From: Apricaphanius iberus
Taxonomy: Eukaryota; Chordata; Actinopteri; Cyprinodontiformes; Aphaniidae
Direction of reading: 5' to 3'
Assembly: GCA_028564705.1 (NCBI GenBank)
Contig: JAPXFQ010000256.1
Location: 1,612,001-1,676,000 of the forward strand
DNA length: 64,000 bases
Under the pieces are notes generated by a model that saw nothing but the letters and a program-made list of their open reading frames with translations, made no database searches and was not told the DNA's origin. Position numbers and translations under genes: made by a program. How positions within the stretch are numbered: the first letter of the stretch is position 1; each line of letters begins with the position of its first letter. Positions 13,330 through 26,159 of the stretch are shown one piece after another.

Positions 13330-13435
13330 AGTTGATAACTGGATTGCTTTTTTATTTAAAATTATGTTTTGCCATGCTGCATCATGCATAGCTCTGTATG
13401 AATAAAACTGAACTGAACTGAATATCAATAAAGAA
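13330..13435 (+). repeat. LINE 3'-tail-like fragment
   Basis: Ends AATAAAACTGAACTGAACTGAA, a (CTGAA)n tail of the kind left by L2-type LINEs and their SINEs. Confidence 0.4.
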
Positions 13436-14239
13436 TGTAAAAAACAATCAAAAGAGCTCCAATTTTGGTCGTTAGTATAGTATTCGACTTCAGTGAACAA
13501 AGGAGGGAGAAAGAGGGTCACTCAAGACTATCATTCAACTCAGAGTGATGAGTCTTCGATCGATCACTGGCAATAAATCTCACCGAGCAGTGAACAGAAA
13601 CACAAGGCTTAACAGCTGAAGGAGCACAAAATGTCACTATTGCCTACTGGTGATAGAAGTTAATCATGTTGTATTACTTTTAATCAAACTATTTTTAAAG
13701 CATTCACTCAAATATGTGTATTATGCTTTATTTAACATCAATATCAATATCAATAATCACTTTTTAAATTGAAATAATACCTACCTTACCTTTTCAAAAG
13801 CATAGTGAAAAAATAGATAAACAACATCTACTCTGCAACAATGGTGGCAAAGTTGGTTCAGAGATTATTATTAAGTTCTGTTTACATGGGAAACAATGAT
13901 CTTCATGAATGGTTGATAAAACAGACAAAAAACGTATAAAAAAATTCAGATTTTAATGATTATGCACTGCTTCCTGTTCAGGAAACTTTGAGACTTTGTT
14001 TAAATGCAAAAGGAGGACCCAAAGTGTAAAATAGACACATTTTAACAGTCATGTAAAAATGAATATCGCCTAAAGTCAAAGCATCAACAGTTTCCCAGCC
14101 TCTTTACTGTACTATTTAGCAATAGTTTATTGGTAGTGATACTTGTTCAATCATTTATTGATCTAAAGCATTTATTATCTGCCATGATTCTATACATAGA
14201 AAACATTGAAATGATTGGAATATTTGTGTGATCGTATTG

Positions 14240-14330
14240 AAATGACCTTTCTTGTAAAGTGGCTTAAGATGACATCCGTTGTGAATTGGTGCTGTATAAA
14301 TAAACTGAATTGAATTAAATTGTTCTGAAT
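14240..14330 (+). repeat. LINE 3'-tail-like fragment
   Basis: CTTGTAAAGTGGCTTAAGAT then GTGCTGTATAAATAAACTGA and AATTG repeats: the standard L2-type 3' end. Confidence 0.5.
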
Positions 14331-14562
14331 TGATATTTCCAAGTGTTGCAGTTACCTGATATATACATGTTTTTATGCACAGCTGTTTACATCGCGCCAT
14401 GTGCAGATGTACATGCAGCTCAGAGCGTGCTCCTGCAGCAGATACTGCAGATGGAGCGAATATACCCAAACTCTTTCATTATTTTAAGGTCCGTTTAAGG
14501 TCCCATGATTGCGCAATCCCATACCGGACCTGTCTGATTTGCCTTGAACATTACCTGCACTC

Positions 14563-14587
14563 ATATATATATATATATATATATATT
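14563..14587. repeat. (AT)n microsatellite
   Basis: 25 bp of alternating AT. Confidence 0.85.
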
Positions 14588-15121
14588 AGCACATTCTATT
14601 TTCATTCTTATTTAAGTGTTTGTCTTTTTCGTATGTTTGCACAAAGTACCGCAGCAATTTCCTAATGTTGCAAATCTGCCCAACATTTGGCAATAAACAG
14701 CATTCTGAACATAGGTAAAAATGTTATTGGTAGATTTCTATTACATTTTTTAAAGAAATGCAATGGGATCAGGACCAAGTGGTTAGAATTTGGGGGTGAT
14801 CTGAAAAGTGGGGGGGGGTTTGGGTCAAGGATGGGAGATGCGCACCTAGACAGAGCTGCCTTGGCGGAGGTCTGTGCTCTTTGTTTGCTTTTCGAGTTTT
14901 TGTTTAGAGCTGACCTTGTTCAGACCTCAGGATGCAGAACATAATGTACAGTCATGTAAGTAAACATGAGCAGACCACACTATGATGTAATCTAGCCTAG
15001 ACATAAGAATAAAATGTAAGAATGCAGAAATGTTATGTATGGATTGTTTGTGCCTTCTACTTCAAGGATAAACATTGAACTATGGTATTTCTAGACTTCA
15101 TTTAAAACTCTTGACAAGGAT

Positions 15122-15307
15122 GCTGACGTGACTTAGTTGGTAGAGCAGGCAGACTATAACCAGAGGCTAAAGTACTCAATGTGGTTGTCTGGGTTTTGAT
15201 TCTTGGTCATGGGCCATTTGCATGTCTTCCTCTTCCCTCTTCACCCTCTTTCCTATAAAATAACTGTTCAACGAAGGACACTAAAGCTGAAATAAACTTA
15301 ATAAAGG
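15122..15307 (+). mobile_element. Second tRNA-derived SINE family
   Basis: TTAGTTGGTAGAGCAGGCAG (tRNA-like A-box region), then GGGTTTTGATTCTTGG (B-box-like), a body with TTTGCATGTCTTCCTCTTCC, and a 3' end CTGAAATAAACTTAATAAAG followed by an A/T run. I recognise it as a common teleost tRNA-derived repeat. No duplication was found. Confidence 0.6.
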
Positions 15308-15514
15308 AAAAAAAAATTTTTTTTAATGATTTGGGAGCTAGTGTAGTTCTCACAAGTTCCTTCCTGCCTCCAGGAATGACTCTTCAATGGAGTTGAGCTC
15401 ATGAGAAAAGGTTAGAAAATGCAGCCAGTCAGCCATCATCTCTACCGCCTATCATTTGCAGGATAGGATTCCTGAAGCTTCCACAATAAGATTTCAAAGA
15501 TGACGACTAATCAT

Positions 15515-15888
15515 CCATCTATCCATTCTCTGAACCGCTTGATCCTCAAGGGGTCGCTGGTGCCTATCTCCAGCTGTCAACGGGCGAGAGGCGGGGTACA
15601 CCCTGGACAGGTCGCTTGTCCATCCGGGGCAGACAGACAGGTATTAACCAGACATGGTTAGTAACAACCATGCACACACACACTCACACCTAAGGACAAT
15701 TTAGAGTGATCAATTAACCTGACAGTCATGTTTTTGGACTGTGGGAGGAAGCTGGAGTACCCGGAGGGAACCCACGCATGCACGGGGAGAACATCCAAAC
15801 TGCAGAAAGACCTTGGGCCGGATACGGACCCATAACTTTCTTGCTGCAAGGCAACAGTGCTAACCACTGCGCCACCGTGCAGCCCACA
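15515..15888 (-). mobile_element. tRNA-derived SINE, same family, reverse orientation
   Basis: Reverse complement runs from the GGCTGCACGGTGGCGCAGTG head to a CCATCTATCC-type tail. It is flanked by a 9-bp duplication ACTAATCAT (15506-15514 and 15889-15897). An open frame on the minus strand here is only the SINE read through. Confidence 0.8.
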
Positions 15889-16854
15889 ACTAATCATACA
15901 ACACATTTTTAAATAGGAATGCAACAATACCACCGAGTACCAATCCCGATACCACGGAAAAATGCACTTATTTCCATTTTTTTTTAATTTCCTATATATA
16001 TCTATATAGATATATAGCTTACAGCTCTATGCCTGATCAAATTTATGAAATTTGAATGTAGTAATCATTCAGAGGTAGTTGGAGTTTGATAGTCAAAAAG
16101 AAAACATGTGAATCTAACAAGTAGTAATTGAATTTCTTTTACAGAGCAAATGTCACAGTTTTAGACACAAAGACAAAGTGATCTTCCTTTAAACAAATGT
16201 AAACAGTTGTAGGTACACCCTCTGGTTCTAATACATTGTTCAAATTATTTCTGCAATTCTTACTTTGAACCAAATAATGTTGGTGTTAGAAAATAAGACA
16301 CGCTATCTTCCTTTGTAAGAGCAACAGCAGTTTTTTTGTTGTTTTTTTCTGTAAAGAGACATACTGAGTCTCCTACCTGGCAGCACAGATGCTCTCTCTA
16401 AAACCTGAGCTTGCAAAATTTTAAAATGGGAATGAAAACGTCTGTTTTTCTTGGCAAAGCTAGTTTTGCAAACATAGACCCCAAAATACTTGCAGATCTG
16501 ATATCTTAAGGTTTTTTTCATGGGTGTGACTACTGTTCTAATATAGTGTATATTCTAATGAGAACTGTCCAGATCAAATCATAAGGACATGCAGTGGCAT
16601 ACAATACAATATGTGTTGCATAAGAAATCCTTTTGAAATGTAATCTTGATTATGACAACTGCTCTGGTTCTGCTAGATTTCTTTTTTGCCAGACACCACC
16701 CGAGTACAGGCTGCTAAATAATATAAACAGAGGGTCTAAAAATGTTTCAGACTCTAAGAAAAAAATCTCGTAAAAAATTACCTAAGAACTATCCATTGTC
16801 TTTATTTACATATTTGTGTAGGGTGTGTAGGTTTGTTGCAGGGGTTCTGCCTGG

Positions 16855-17035
16855 TGCGTTTCCCCCATGGTCAATGGACAAGAGGTTAGGGCACACCCTG
16901 GACAGCTCGCTAGGGCCACAATCATGCAGTCACTCACTGATACAAAAGAAGAATTTAGACTCAGAGACTAATAAGCCTAACATTTTTCCAGACTGTGGGA
17001 GGAAGCTGCAGTGCCTGGAGAGAACCTATGCATAA
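16855..17035 (-). repeat. Degenerate SINE copy, same family
   Basis: Contains GGCACACCCTGGACAGCTCG, CAGACTGTGGGAGGAAGCTG and GGAGAGAACCTATGCAT, colinear with the SINE body but strongly diverged. Confidence 0.55.
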
Positions 17036-17941
17036 ACACATATTATTAAGCTCAGCAGTGTGAGCAGCTTTTTTGCTATTTAGATCAGGGGTGATTCTAG
17101 GATCAGAGGTGCTGAGCAGCCAGAGAGCTGCCCAGCCAGGTAAGACACATTTTAGTGTTTTATATAATCCACAAGCACACATAACAGGAGATATGATGTA
17201 AATGGGCACATGAACATTATAGCCAAAACCTTATCTTAGATGCATAAGGTTTGGACTGTCGTTGCTCATATAAATATCATAAGCTGACTGAAATGACCAA
17301 AATGTATCTTAAAAATAACTACAAAAGCATAAGTAGGAAAGCTTAAACCTTTGACAAGCACCTCACTACACTTCCTTGATAATATCTGATCATCCCCAAA
17401 ATGTAATCACTCATTCCTTGGCCCATTTGTGACATTTCCTGGATATTGTTTCCAATTCAGTCAACAACTTTGAGTTATTTTGTTAACAGACATTTTTATT
17501 TTGTGATATTTTACCATAACTTACCGTCTGTGTTTTCACTTGCCCTTTATTCTTATTCATTTTATGTGTATGCTGCCTTAACATGAGAATTTTCACACTG
17601 TGGGATCAATAGTCTGTCCATTCATTCACTCATTCAGTGACGGACAGCTAAATGATGGCAAAAACATTACATTTTGGGCAGATTTAATTTGAGATTATGA
17701 TACAATTATTAGTGGATCTAAGAAATATCTGAAACATATGAAAACATTGGGGGGGGGAATCCAAAATATTGAGAAAATAGTTTACTCATCTTCTTGTTCT
17801 GCGGTTTGGTGGACTTCTGATGCCAATCAAAATGCTTGACAGAGCACATAAATTATTTCTTTCTGAATTAATGAAAAATATACGTTAATAAAAAGCTTTT
17901 TTTTTACTGAAATAAAATTTTTGCTAAATATATTTTGCTAC

Positions 17942-17985
17942 CGTACCCCGCCTCTCGCCCGTTGACAGCTGGAGATAGCCCCCCC
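17942..17985 (-). repeat. Short SINE fragment
   Basis: GTACCCCGCCTCTCGCCCGT plus a TGACAGCTGGAGATAG segment, the tail-side core of the SINE family but joined in an inverted order relative to full copies, so it is rearranged. Confidence 0.5.
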
Positions 17986-20900
17986 CATGCAGAACATGCA
18001 GCTCTCTGTCCCAGACTCCCGCCGGAGATTCGCCAGATGCAAGTAGGCCTACATGTTTAATGCGTTTAAACACGGATTGAAAAAGCACACTATCACATGA
18101 AAATGGGTTCAAAAAAACCTATATTGCTGCAATCTTTTTAATATAATGTTTTAAGCAAGTACTGCATGATTGTTGCTATTTTGGTGTTTTTGTTTTACAC
18201 TGTTCTAGTTTGTTTAATTAAAAACACATACAATAAAAATATAAAATAAATTAAACTCTCCAACTTTAGGGGTTGTTTTAATTCAGTTTGATGGGCTAGA
18301 AACAAACTATGGTTAAGATCGAGGTCACTGGTAAATGACACTTCCAGCTTTTCAGTGATTAGCACAAACCTCAAATAATTTCAACTTTGTTTGATCCAAA
18401 TGTGAGATTGCATTTGGTGGCAAGTTATATCTGATAAGTATTTTGTGAATGTGAATTGTTCCTCCTTTGTTCTTTGTTTTTGCTTGGTTTAAACGGCAGA
18501 CCCACATTATTCTCAGGGATTTAAGGACAGGGGTTATGGACAGGAACAGGGTATATACTTAAAATAGAAGGAGCTAAAAGAGATTACAAAAAGCCAATTT
18601 TGATATATTGCAACCCCCAAGCTACCAACAGATGGCTAAGTCTAAGAACCTAAAAGTTTGATTTATCCCAAAAGAGCAGGACATAAAAACTATTATATCC
18701 TGTCAGAGAATTCTGCTTTTTCAGAGTTTTTTTTTTTGCTTTGGCCAACAAAACTGTGGATTTTTTTTTTTTTGCCTCTGTCATTTTACTGCCTCTGACT
18801 TAGTATGACTGCATCAAACCAACATATATGAGTAAAAAAAAAAATGGAGACTGCTAATAAAATGGTTAAAAAATATAACTTTATATATGATATGAATTTT
18901 TGAAGTTATTCAAAATAGCTTAACAATGGGCTGATGATGTGGAAATAAGTCAAATTTGATTAAACTCTTTAAGTGAGAAGACTTTGGAGTTTTATTTTTG
19001 CCCCCCAACTAAATTAGTTTGAGCACAGCCTTGCTGTTAATTAGGTTCTCAGTCAGGGTGATCAGATTTCTTTTAGCGATGAGTTGGAGCTTTAGCTTTT
19101 ATCTCCACCTACACCGCATTAATAGTATCCCGTGTGAGTCCCAGAGGTTTAAAGTGTTCATCAGCAACAGCTGCCAGAGTAATGGCTATATATAAATGGA
19201 AAACCACTTCCTCCCAGACTGATTATTTAATCAGTCTCTTGTCCATTTATAAGCTATGCTGCGATGTGCTGCAAGTTAAGGTGTCCAAAAGAGAATCTGT
19301 GATTATTCATAGATGGATAGTGGTTGAGACATAATGCTTTCAAAGGGAAACATGTGCTTCCTTTGTATTTTACAAATGACTTGCTCGTACATGCAGTTTA
19401 TCATCTTGGAAACACATGTGCTTGTGTCTGTGGAGCAGCAGCCCCAATTTTGGGCTCCCTGCATGAGCATCCCTCTCATGCAATCATGGTCTCAACAAAA
19501 AATAAAACTTAAAAAAACAGAGGTCTCTGTATTCAGTCTGCAGCCCTCAAGGATCTCCGTTCTGTTATGGGTCTGCTAGACCTTTGTTTTATTAACGGAC
19601 CTGAATTACAGAGTTATCAGAGCATGACGCAAAAGAATCCGAGCTGCTTCTAATTTTCCCTTTTGAAAGCACACAGAAACAATGTCAACACTTTGGCTGA
19701 GCAATTTGTTTTCTATTTGCAAGTCCAGCTGTGTCTCTGCACAGGTCTCCAGCACGGCAGCCTGTTCATCTCATTCTCTGACGACCTTTGATGAAAACAT
19801 CCTAACTGATTCTGTCACCAATTTTTCTGTTTGGCGGAGCCACTCTTGCTTCTCTTCTGGTCAATTTCCCCACCACACCGATGGATTTACTAAAGAACAT
19901 GTGGCACTCCTGTCTCCTGTGTCTCCAGCTTTTGGGATGCTCTGTGTTATAAAATCATTTTTCACTTTCACTGGAGGTTTTCACAACCATGGAATGCATC
20001 GACACACTGCAAGCCCTGCATTCAAATTACTGTTATTAAATAGGGTCAGGGGAGAACAGCACCAACATTCTACTTGTCCTCAAAAGCTGTTGTCATGGAA
20101 GACAGCTAAAACTGTGTTTTTTTATTTTTCAAAAAATGCGTGAAATGATTTTTTTTTTTTTACTTACTCTTGTTTGACTTATTTTTTATATATTTTTTAC
20201 CATATTTAAGGTCAGGCCATGACATCTCAATCAGATTTTAGTTTAAAATTGATCTTTTTTCATTCAGAAGAGGATTTCTTGATATGCATTTGCTTAAACC
20301 AATGCAAACCTAAAACAGTACAAAGACAACATTTGATGATGGATCAGATAAAACGCAAAATTGGAAAATGTTTAAAACATTTGTCACACATTACACCTGA
20401 CATAAATTTTTCTATAAAATCTTGACGGAGAATTTCCGTCATCAGTTAGGACAACAGGACAATGATCAATTTCTGAATGGCTAAAATAAAGAGGATAGGC
20501 ATGTCAGTGACTCGACATCAATTCAAATGAGATGCTGTTGCATGACCCAAGCCATACCTCTTTATCAACCTACCAATATGACTGAATTAAAATAATTCTG
20601 CAAGGGAGAGAGGAACGAAGCTCCTCCATCACTTTATGGCAATTGTTGCTTTTAAGGATGGCAATGTTATTAGGTTCAGGAGACAATGACTTTTTCTCAT
20701 AATACCAGGTTATTTTGGATAGCCTTTTTTTTCCTTAAACCATGAAATCATGTTTTGAAAACTGACTTTTGTGTTTACAGTTTTTGACATCAAAATTAGT
20801 TCACACCATTGACAAGTCTGATGTTTAAAAGATAATGATGAATTTATATTGGACAGGAAAATATGTCAGAATGCAACAAAATCTTCCTTTCCCCTCAACA

Positions 20901-21599
20901 CAATGGATCATACCTTTCCCAGGGCTCGACAATCCCTGATGATCTTTCCTCGCAGGGGAAATATCCCACTTACTTCTCACAGTGAGCATGACACCTTATT
21001 TTTCCCCAGTTGAATCAAATCTCAAAGGATGGGGGTGTTTTTAGGAAACATTTTGATTCTGTAAATAGGTACTGGAAATATGTAATAAAGGTCAAAACCC
21101 CAAGAGTTCTGCCACATCTGAGAACTCTCAGTAGTGATATCAGATGAAAGTTTTAAAGCATGCTTCAAAACAAATGCTTCAACAAAACTTCTGTGAGTTT
21201 GGCTTTTTGAGGATGTGTTTTTTTTTTCTTTTTCTGAAGCGTCAGTAGTTTTATAAAATTTTGTTTTGAGGCCTGCCTGGTGGATAGTTGTTGTCTTCTG
21301 TAGTTGAAGAAACAAGACCATGTGTAAGACAGTAAGCAGGGGGTTTCGTGTTGTCTGATGTCTTGCCCAGACTCAAATGAAAAGATGGCTGGAAGTATGT
21401 TTCATTGTTGAGCCAGTTGGATTAGTTCAGAATTTTAAGAAACTATTTCCCAGTGTTGTAGCAAAATACACCTGAATAATTCTTTACTCTTTCCATGTAA
21501 AAACAGCCAACACCAATTTGGAGATTTTTTTTGTAACCACTTCATGAAATGTTTTCAATTACTAATTTCTAGTTCTACCTTTCATTATGACCATTTCAC
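17986..21599. other. No gene recognised
   Basis: Contains a 153-codon open frame at 19682-20143 without recognisable domain. Otherwise AT-rich with T and A runs (18728-18772, 18834-18844). Confidence 0.6.
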
Positions 21600-22420
21600 A
21601 ATTGTGGTTTGGGTTTTTTGGCTTTTAGTTTTTTCCTTGTGGTCAGTTTTCATACTTTAATTTTCTTATCCTCTTCCTAAATATTTGTATTGCTTTTATA
21701 TTTTTTAATTGCAGGATTTACTGTGTTATTTCAGTTCAGGTCTAGCCATGTTCTATTTAGTCCCCAGTATTAATTATTGCTCAGAAGGGTTTGCCATATA
21801 GGTTTATCCTTTGGATTTGTTTTTTTTTGGTTTGTACTTCTATTTTGTTTTTTGTGCATTTTTATTTAATTTTCTTAGATTATTGTTAGCCCTTCTCTGG
21901 TTTATTCTGTCCTCTTCTGTTTTTCTTTTTTTGTTATTAGTCTGCCTCCCATTTAATTGTATTCACACTCAACGCAAACTTTCACCCATGCCATTCACCT
22001 GTGCTCAATGATCCATCATCTATACTGTACAGCTCTATTTTGACTGGTCAGTTCTGGATTTTCTTATTTTCATGCCTCTAGTATCTCCCAATTGCTGTTT
22101 TTTTCTGGTTCCTGAATGAAATTAGTTTAGTCACCAACATCCTTTACTATGCCCCAGACCAGTGGCTCGCTTTATTTTGGCTGCTTGTAGTTTTTGGACT
22201 TGTCTCTATGTCATAATTTTGCTTGGATTGGACTGTTGTTTCCTGATGTTTGACCTGCTTTTAAGGATTGCAAATTTTTCGCCATTCTTTTAGGCATTTG
22301 GAGTCCTCTGTCCCTGCCCCTTATGACATTTTTTATGCTTTGCAATAGTCTGAACCTAAATGTTATTTTTTTTGGGGTTTATTCTTATGTTAAATGTTAT
22401 GTTTGAAATAAATATATTTT
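21600..22420 (+). repeat. T-rich degenerate repeat
   Basis: Long T/G-rich plus-strand stretch ending GAAATAAATATATTTTAG. The style matches a widespread teleost LTR/LINE-leader-type repeat, but I cannot place it. The open frame at 21811-22011 is a product of the T-richness. Confidence 0.3.
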
Positions 22421-22506
22421 AGGAGGTTAGCTAGATCTACACCACGCAAGTCCCTCCCTCCGCGGCACGGAGAGCTACGGTAACAGGCAAACAACAAACC
22501 AACAGC

Positions 22507-22794
22507 ATGGAGTCCAAACCGCATCCAAACTGCACTGTACCTGGGTGTACAAAAGAGAACATAAATCTTTTTGTCCTCCCCACGTCTGAGCAACTGAATA
22601 GTTTGTGGACAGTTTTTATGTATGCAGGGAATGTGCCCGACCGACTGCCGAAGCGTGTGGTAGTTTGTGGCAAACATTTCTAGGACGACTGCTTTTCCTA
22701 CTTGGGACAATACAGCAGTGGATTCACAGATCGTCTTTAACTTCTACCAGGATTATTACCAACTCTCCATGAACCAGCAAATATCCCTGTACAA
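22507..22794 (+). pseudogene. THAP-domain exon with two in-frame stops
   Basis: Starting at ATG 22507 the frame reads MESKPHPNCTVPGCTKE, then through a tryptophan to RVVVCGKHF. This gives a C-x4-C ... 39 residues ... C-x2-H pattern (Cys9, Cys14, Cys54, His57), which is the THAP zinc-finger signature, with the conserved Trp34 and Pro25. A TAG at 22681 interrupts right after CGKHF. The frame continues DDCFSYLGQ, as expected of a THAP domain, to a TAA at 22738, then LLPGLLPTLHEP, resembling the terminal AVPTI-like box. It ends CAA|GTAAGC, a plausible splice donor. THAP domains bind DNA and occur in host factors and P-element-type transposases. The two stops make this a pseudogene or a dead transposon exon. 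I did not find a following exon. Confidence 0.65.
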
Positions 22795-23020
22795 GTAAGC
22801 ATTTTTCCTCAATAATGTCCTTCAGATGTTAGTAGATATTGTGGCATTGTTTGAGTTGTTCGCTTTTCAATTAGCTTCATAGCCAATACCCCAGTTTGTT
22901 AATGTAGCATTGGTGATAGTATGGTTTTATTTGGGGGAAAAAAGATTAAATATTATAGTTGAACATTCGAGACTCATTGACCACAGAAGTGCATAGCCTA
23001 GGCCCCGCCCTCCGAAACCC

Positions 23021-23052
23021 AGTCCTTCTGTGCTAATTCTCACAGAAGGACT
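23021..23052. repeat. Perfect 12-bp hairpin
   Basis: AGTCCTTCTGTG and CACAGAAGGACT separated by 8 nt, about 230 bp right of the THAP pseudogene exon. Confidence 0.6.
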
Positions 23053-23311
23053 ATCTCGTCACACCTGCAATTCTATAACAAGACTGAATTACAATTTTTT
23101 TAGAGTGTGGCTAAAAAGGGCCCAAACATTGCAGGGAATTTCATGCCAGTTCAACTTTAAGGCTCTTTTGGCTCCCTCCTGGAATTAAATACCTGGATGT
23201 CCCATCACTGACTTATCTGCCTGTCCATCATCCAACCTGGATACAGGGCAAAGAGACAATTACTAACAAACCCAATCACCAACCTCCTGACAACATTACT
23301 CTGGATTTTTT

Positions 23312-23398
23312 TCATTCATCCATCCATGGTACCTATCTCCAACAGTCCTTGAGCGAGAGATGGGTTACACCTTGGCGGGTTAACAGTCTATCACATAG
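23312..23398 (-). repeat. Short SINE fragment
   Basis: CATCCATCCATGGTACCTATCTCC followed by GAGCGAGAGATGGGTTACACC: the tail end of the same SINE family, 5'-truncated. Confidence 0.5.
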
Positions 23399-23527
23399 AT
23401 TTCTTTTAATTTAATTTCAAAATCATTCAAAACCATCTCAGACTTTAACCTCTCTCCTCTCCTCCTAGTACGGTTCAGGACTGCAGCCATTAACCTGGAA
23501 GTCATTTCACTGTACACATTTACAAAA

Positions 23528-23530
<3 letters not shown>

Positions 23531-23599
<69 letters not shown>

Positions 23600-23628
23600 C
23601 AGTATATATATATATATATATATATATC
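23531..23628. repeat. (AT)n microsatellite, imperfect
   Basis: About 98 bp of alternating AT interrupted near 23590-23602. Confidence 0.9.
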
Positions 23629-24851
23629 TTGGTGTGATTGTTGCCTACACTAGAGTCTAACTCCTTAACAAACATGACAATTTGACAGGTTTAATTAAAA
23701 TCTTTAGGTTTGTCCGAAAATGGTTTCAGTTTCTTTAATCTGCAGTGAGCACTTGTCCACCCAAAATGACCAACTGAATAGAGATTTGCATTGTGCAGTT
23801 TGTTAGAGTTGTTGCAGTTGTTAGTAACTGTTTGTTAGATATCATTCCTGTGGGGTTTTTCAGTTTTTTTCTATGCTTATTTTGGCTGCAATGCAGAAAC
23901 ACACATGCAGCACAAAAATGTGGTTTACATACAGTAGATTTGTCTTTGTTTGAGTAAGACAGTGCAAATACATATTTTCTAGATTTTTTTGTTTTATTTA
24001 TTTTCTTCTGTGTAAGCAAAGTATATTTCAATATATTTACCCAGCTTTTATATTTGTCCTTTTTAAGTAACTGAGCTTTCTGCTTCTTTTTTAGATAAAG
24101 AAAGCTTGGTAAGATGCCTATTCCTGCATCATGATGACACCTGCTGAGTTTTTTATTATAATTAAAATTATTTGCTTTTTAAGTGCCATTCTTACATCCT
24201 CATTTCAGATTTTGTAATCTCACTCAATATCTTAAAGACATTTCAAAATACTTCCACCAACACATACTGGGCTCCAAATTGAGCCAATATCAAAGCAAAT
24301 TTATTTTCTAGCATGTTTTCTCTCTTAATCCAAATTCAGGTCTGTATTTTTAGCTGGTTATAAGCATGCAGAAACTTGGATGACTCACTGGCCACTCACA
24401 AATTTAGTAGATGTTTCTTTTGCAGCATAAACATTTGTGACTCACCAGGTTATGGACATAAAACATCCTGGGGTGTCCTGGAGTGTCTGGCAGAACATTA
24501 CCATTATATCCTTTGGTCTCTATGAATGTTAGGGCAGGATTTTGGGGGAATTCTGCCTCTATCACACACACACGGTATCTGATTGTACCAAGATTCTATC
24601 TTTGGGGTTTTGGGGCCAAATTTTATGTCAGCCACTTCTCACCAATTTCTGTGATTTTTCCTGCTGTCCTGCTGGGTAGAGGGAGCTGCCAATTCACATT
24701 GCCATATGGGAATTTGGTTGATCTTCAAATACTTTAGTAGCATAGTAAGTATAAAAAACAACAACATAGAAAACTGTGTTTTCAGAAAAATTGAGCTGTA
24801 TTAACTGCAGCAGCTTCATGTGAGTAGGCATAAAGTTAAGACTCCACTCAC

Positions 24852-25220
24852 TGTTAGGGGAAAATAATAATGTTGTATTATTATTTTCTTAGGGTATATT
24901 TCTTTATCACATAGTTTAAATGTACTTTTTAAATGTCATTTGGTTTCAACCATATGTTCCTTTGTATACACCCTGTTCTTTTAAGATGCTAATGAAGTTT
25001 GACCAAATAAAGAGAGACTGCAGTGGGAGGGCCTTTTGAAAGCTGTGTGATCAGGCTGAGAGGAGAACAGACACACGGTCAACCAGAGTATCTTCCTGGT
25101 CTCCCCCTGCAGAACTTTACTTATTTTATCTCCCACTGCAGAGTTCATTTAACTTCAATTTCTCTCCGACCCCTGTGTGTGATTATTTTCTAGGTTAAAC
25201 CACTATTTTTTACCCTAACA
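24852..25220 (+). mobile_element. Solo LTR inserted in a Tc1-like element
   Basis: 369 bp bounded by TGTTAGGG and CCCTAACA, perfect 8-bp inverted ends of TG...CA type, and flanked by a perfect 5-bp duplication CTCAC (24847-24851 and 25221-25225). It contains an AATAAA at 25006-25011. No internal retroviral sequence is present, so it arose by LTR-LTR recombination. Orientation follows the AATAAA. Family not identified. Confidence 0.8.
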
Positions 25221-25221
25221 C

Positions 25222-25735
25222 TCACCATGTTTGGAGAAAGACAAAGAGTGAGTACAACCCAAAAAATCCCATCCCAACTGTGAAGCATGGAGGTGGAAAC
25301 ATCATTCTTTGCGGATGCTTTTCTGCAAAGGGGATGGGATGACTGCACCGTATTAAGGGGAGGATGGATGGGGCCATGAATCATGAGATCTTGGCCAATA
25401 ATCTCCTTCCCTCAGTAAGAACATTGAAGATTAGTTGTGGTTGGGTCATCCAGCATGACAATTACCCAAAACACCCAGCCTCTGCGACTAATGATTGGCT
25501 CTGTAGGAAGAATCTTAAGGTCCTGGAGTGGCCTAGCCAGTCTCCAGACCTGAATCCAATACAAAATCTTTAGAGAGAACTGAAAGTCTGTGTTGGCCAG
25601 TGACAACTCCAAAATCTGAACCCTCTGGAGAAGATCTGTATGGAGGAGTGGGCCAAAATCCCTGCTGCAGTGTGTGCAAACCTGGTGAAGAACTACAGAA
25701 AACGTCTGCTCTCTGTAACTGCAAACAAAGGTTTC
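25222..25735 (+). pseudogene. Tc1-like transposase core pseudogene
   Basis: Translated pieces in shifting frames include the [11 protein letters not shown] catalytic Asp block (25453 on) and [16 protein letters not shown] (25525-25570). In the latter the final catalytic Glu of NPIE is replaced by Gln. Several stops and shifts lie between. The C-terminal region with [15 protein letters not shown] is readable at 25688-25730. Confidence 0.75.
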
Positions 25736-26159
25736 TGTACCAAATATTGAGTTCTGTTTGTCTAATGTTTCAAGTACTTATGATATTCAAGGAAATGGAA
25801 ATGAATTCTTACAAAATCATCCTCTGTGATTTTTTTAAACATTTTTGTTTGATTTTCTGTCCCTCACAGTTGAAGACTGCATTTGATAAATTCAAAAATA
25901 AGCAGTGTATCAAAAACTTGTTCTCCCCACTGTATGTGTTTGGATTTTAGCTGTATACTGTTTTTATTCTAGCTTCATTAAGTTCTGAATATGAAGAATT
26001 TACATTCACATTGTTGTATGCTGCTGTATTACTGAGTGAAGTCCAAAGAGAAGGAGCCAATTCAATCAGCAGATTCAAACAAAGGCCACAGGCAGCCTGA
26101 GGAGATAAGAAACCCTATATATAATATAATTTATCTCATATCTTTGGGCTTTTGAACAG

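Larger units (their letters stand above)
24831..25935 (+). mobile_element. Tc1-like element remnant, 5'-truncated, split by the solo LTR
   Basis: Joining GACTCCACTCAC (left of the LTR) to CATGTTTGGAGAAAG (right of it) restores the run expected in a common teleost Tc1-like element. The transposase core follows, and the element ends near 25935 with TTGTTCTCCCCACTGTA, a recognisable terminal repeat end. The 5' terminal repeat and the DNA-binding part are absent or unrecognisable. Confidence 0.75.

Noticed and set aside
19682..20143. 153-codon open frame, plus strand
   Set aside because: No recognisable domain, no clear splice sites or neighbours; composition looks like chance in a T/C-rich stretch.
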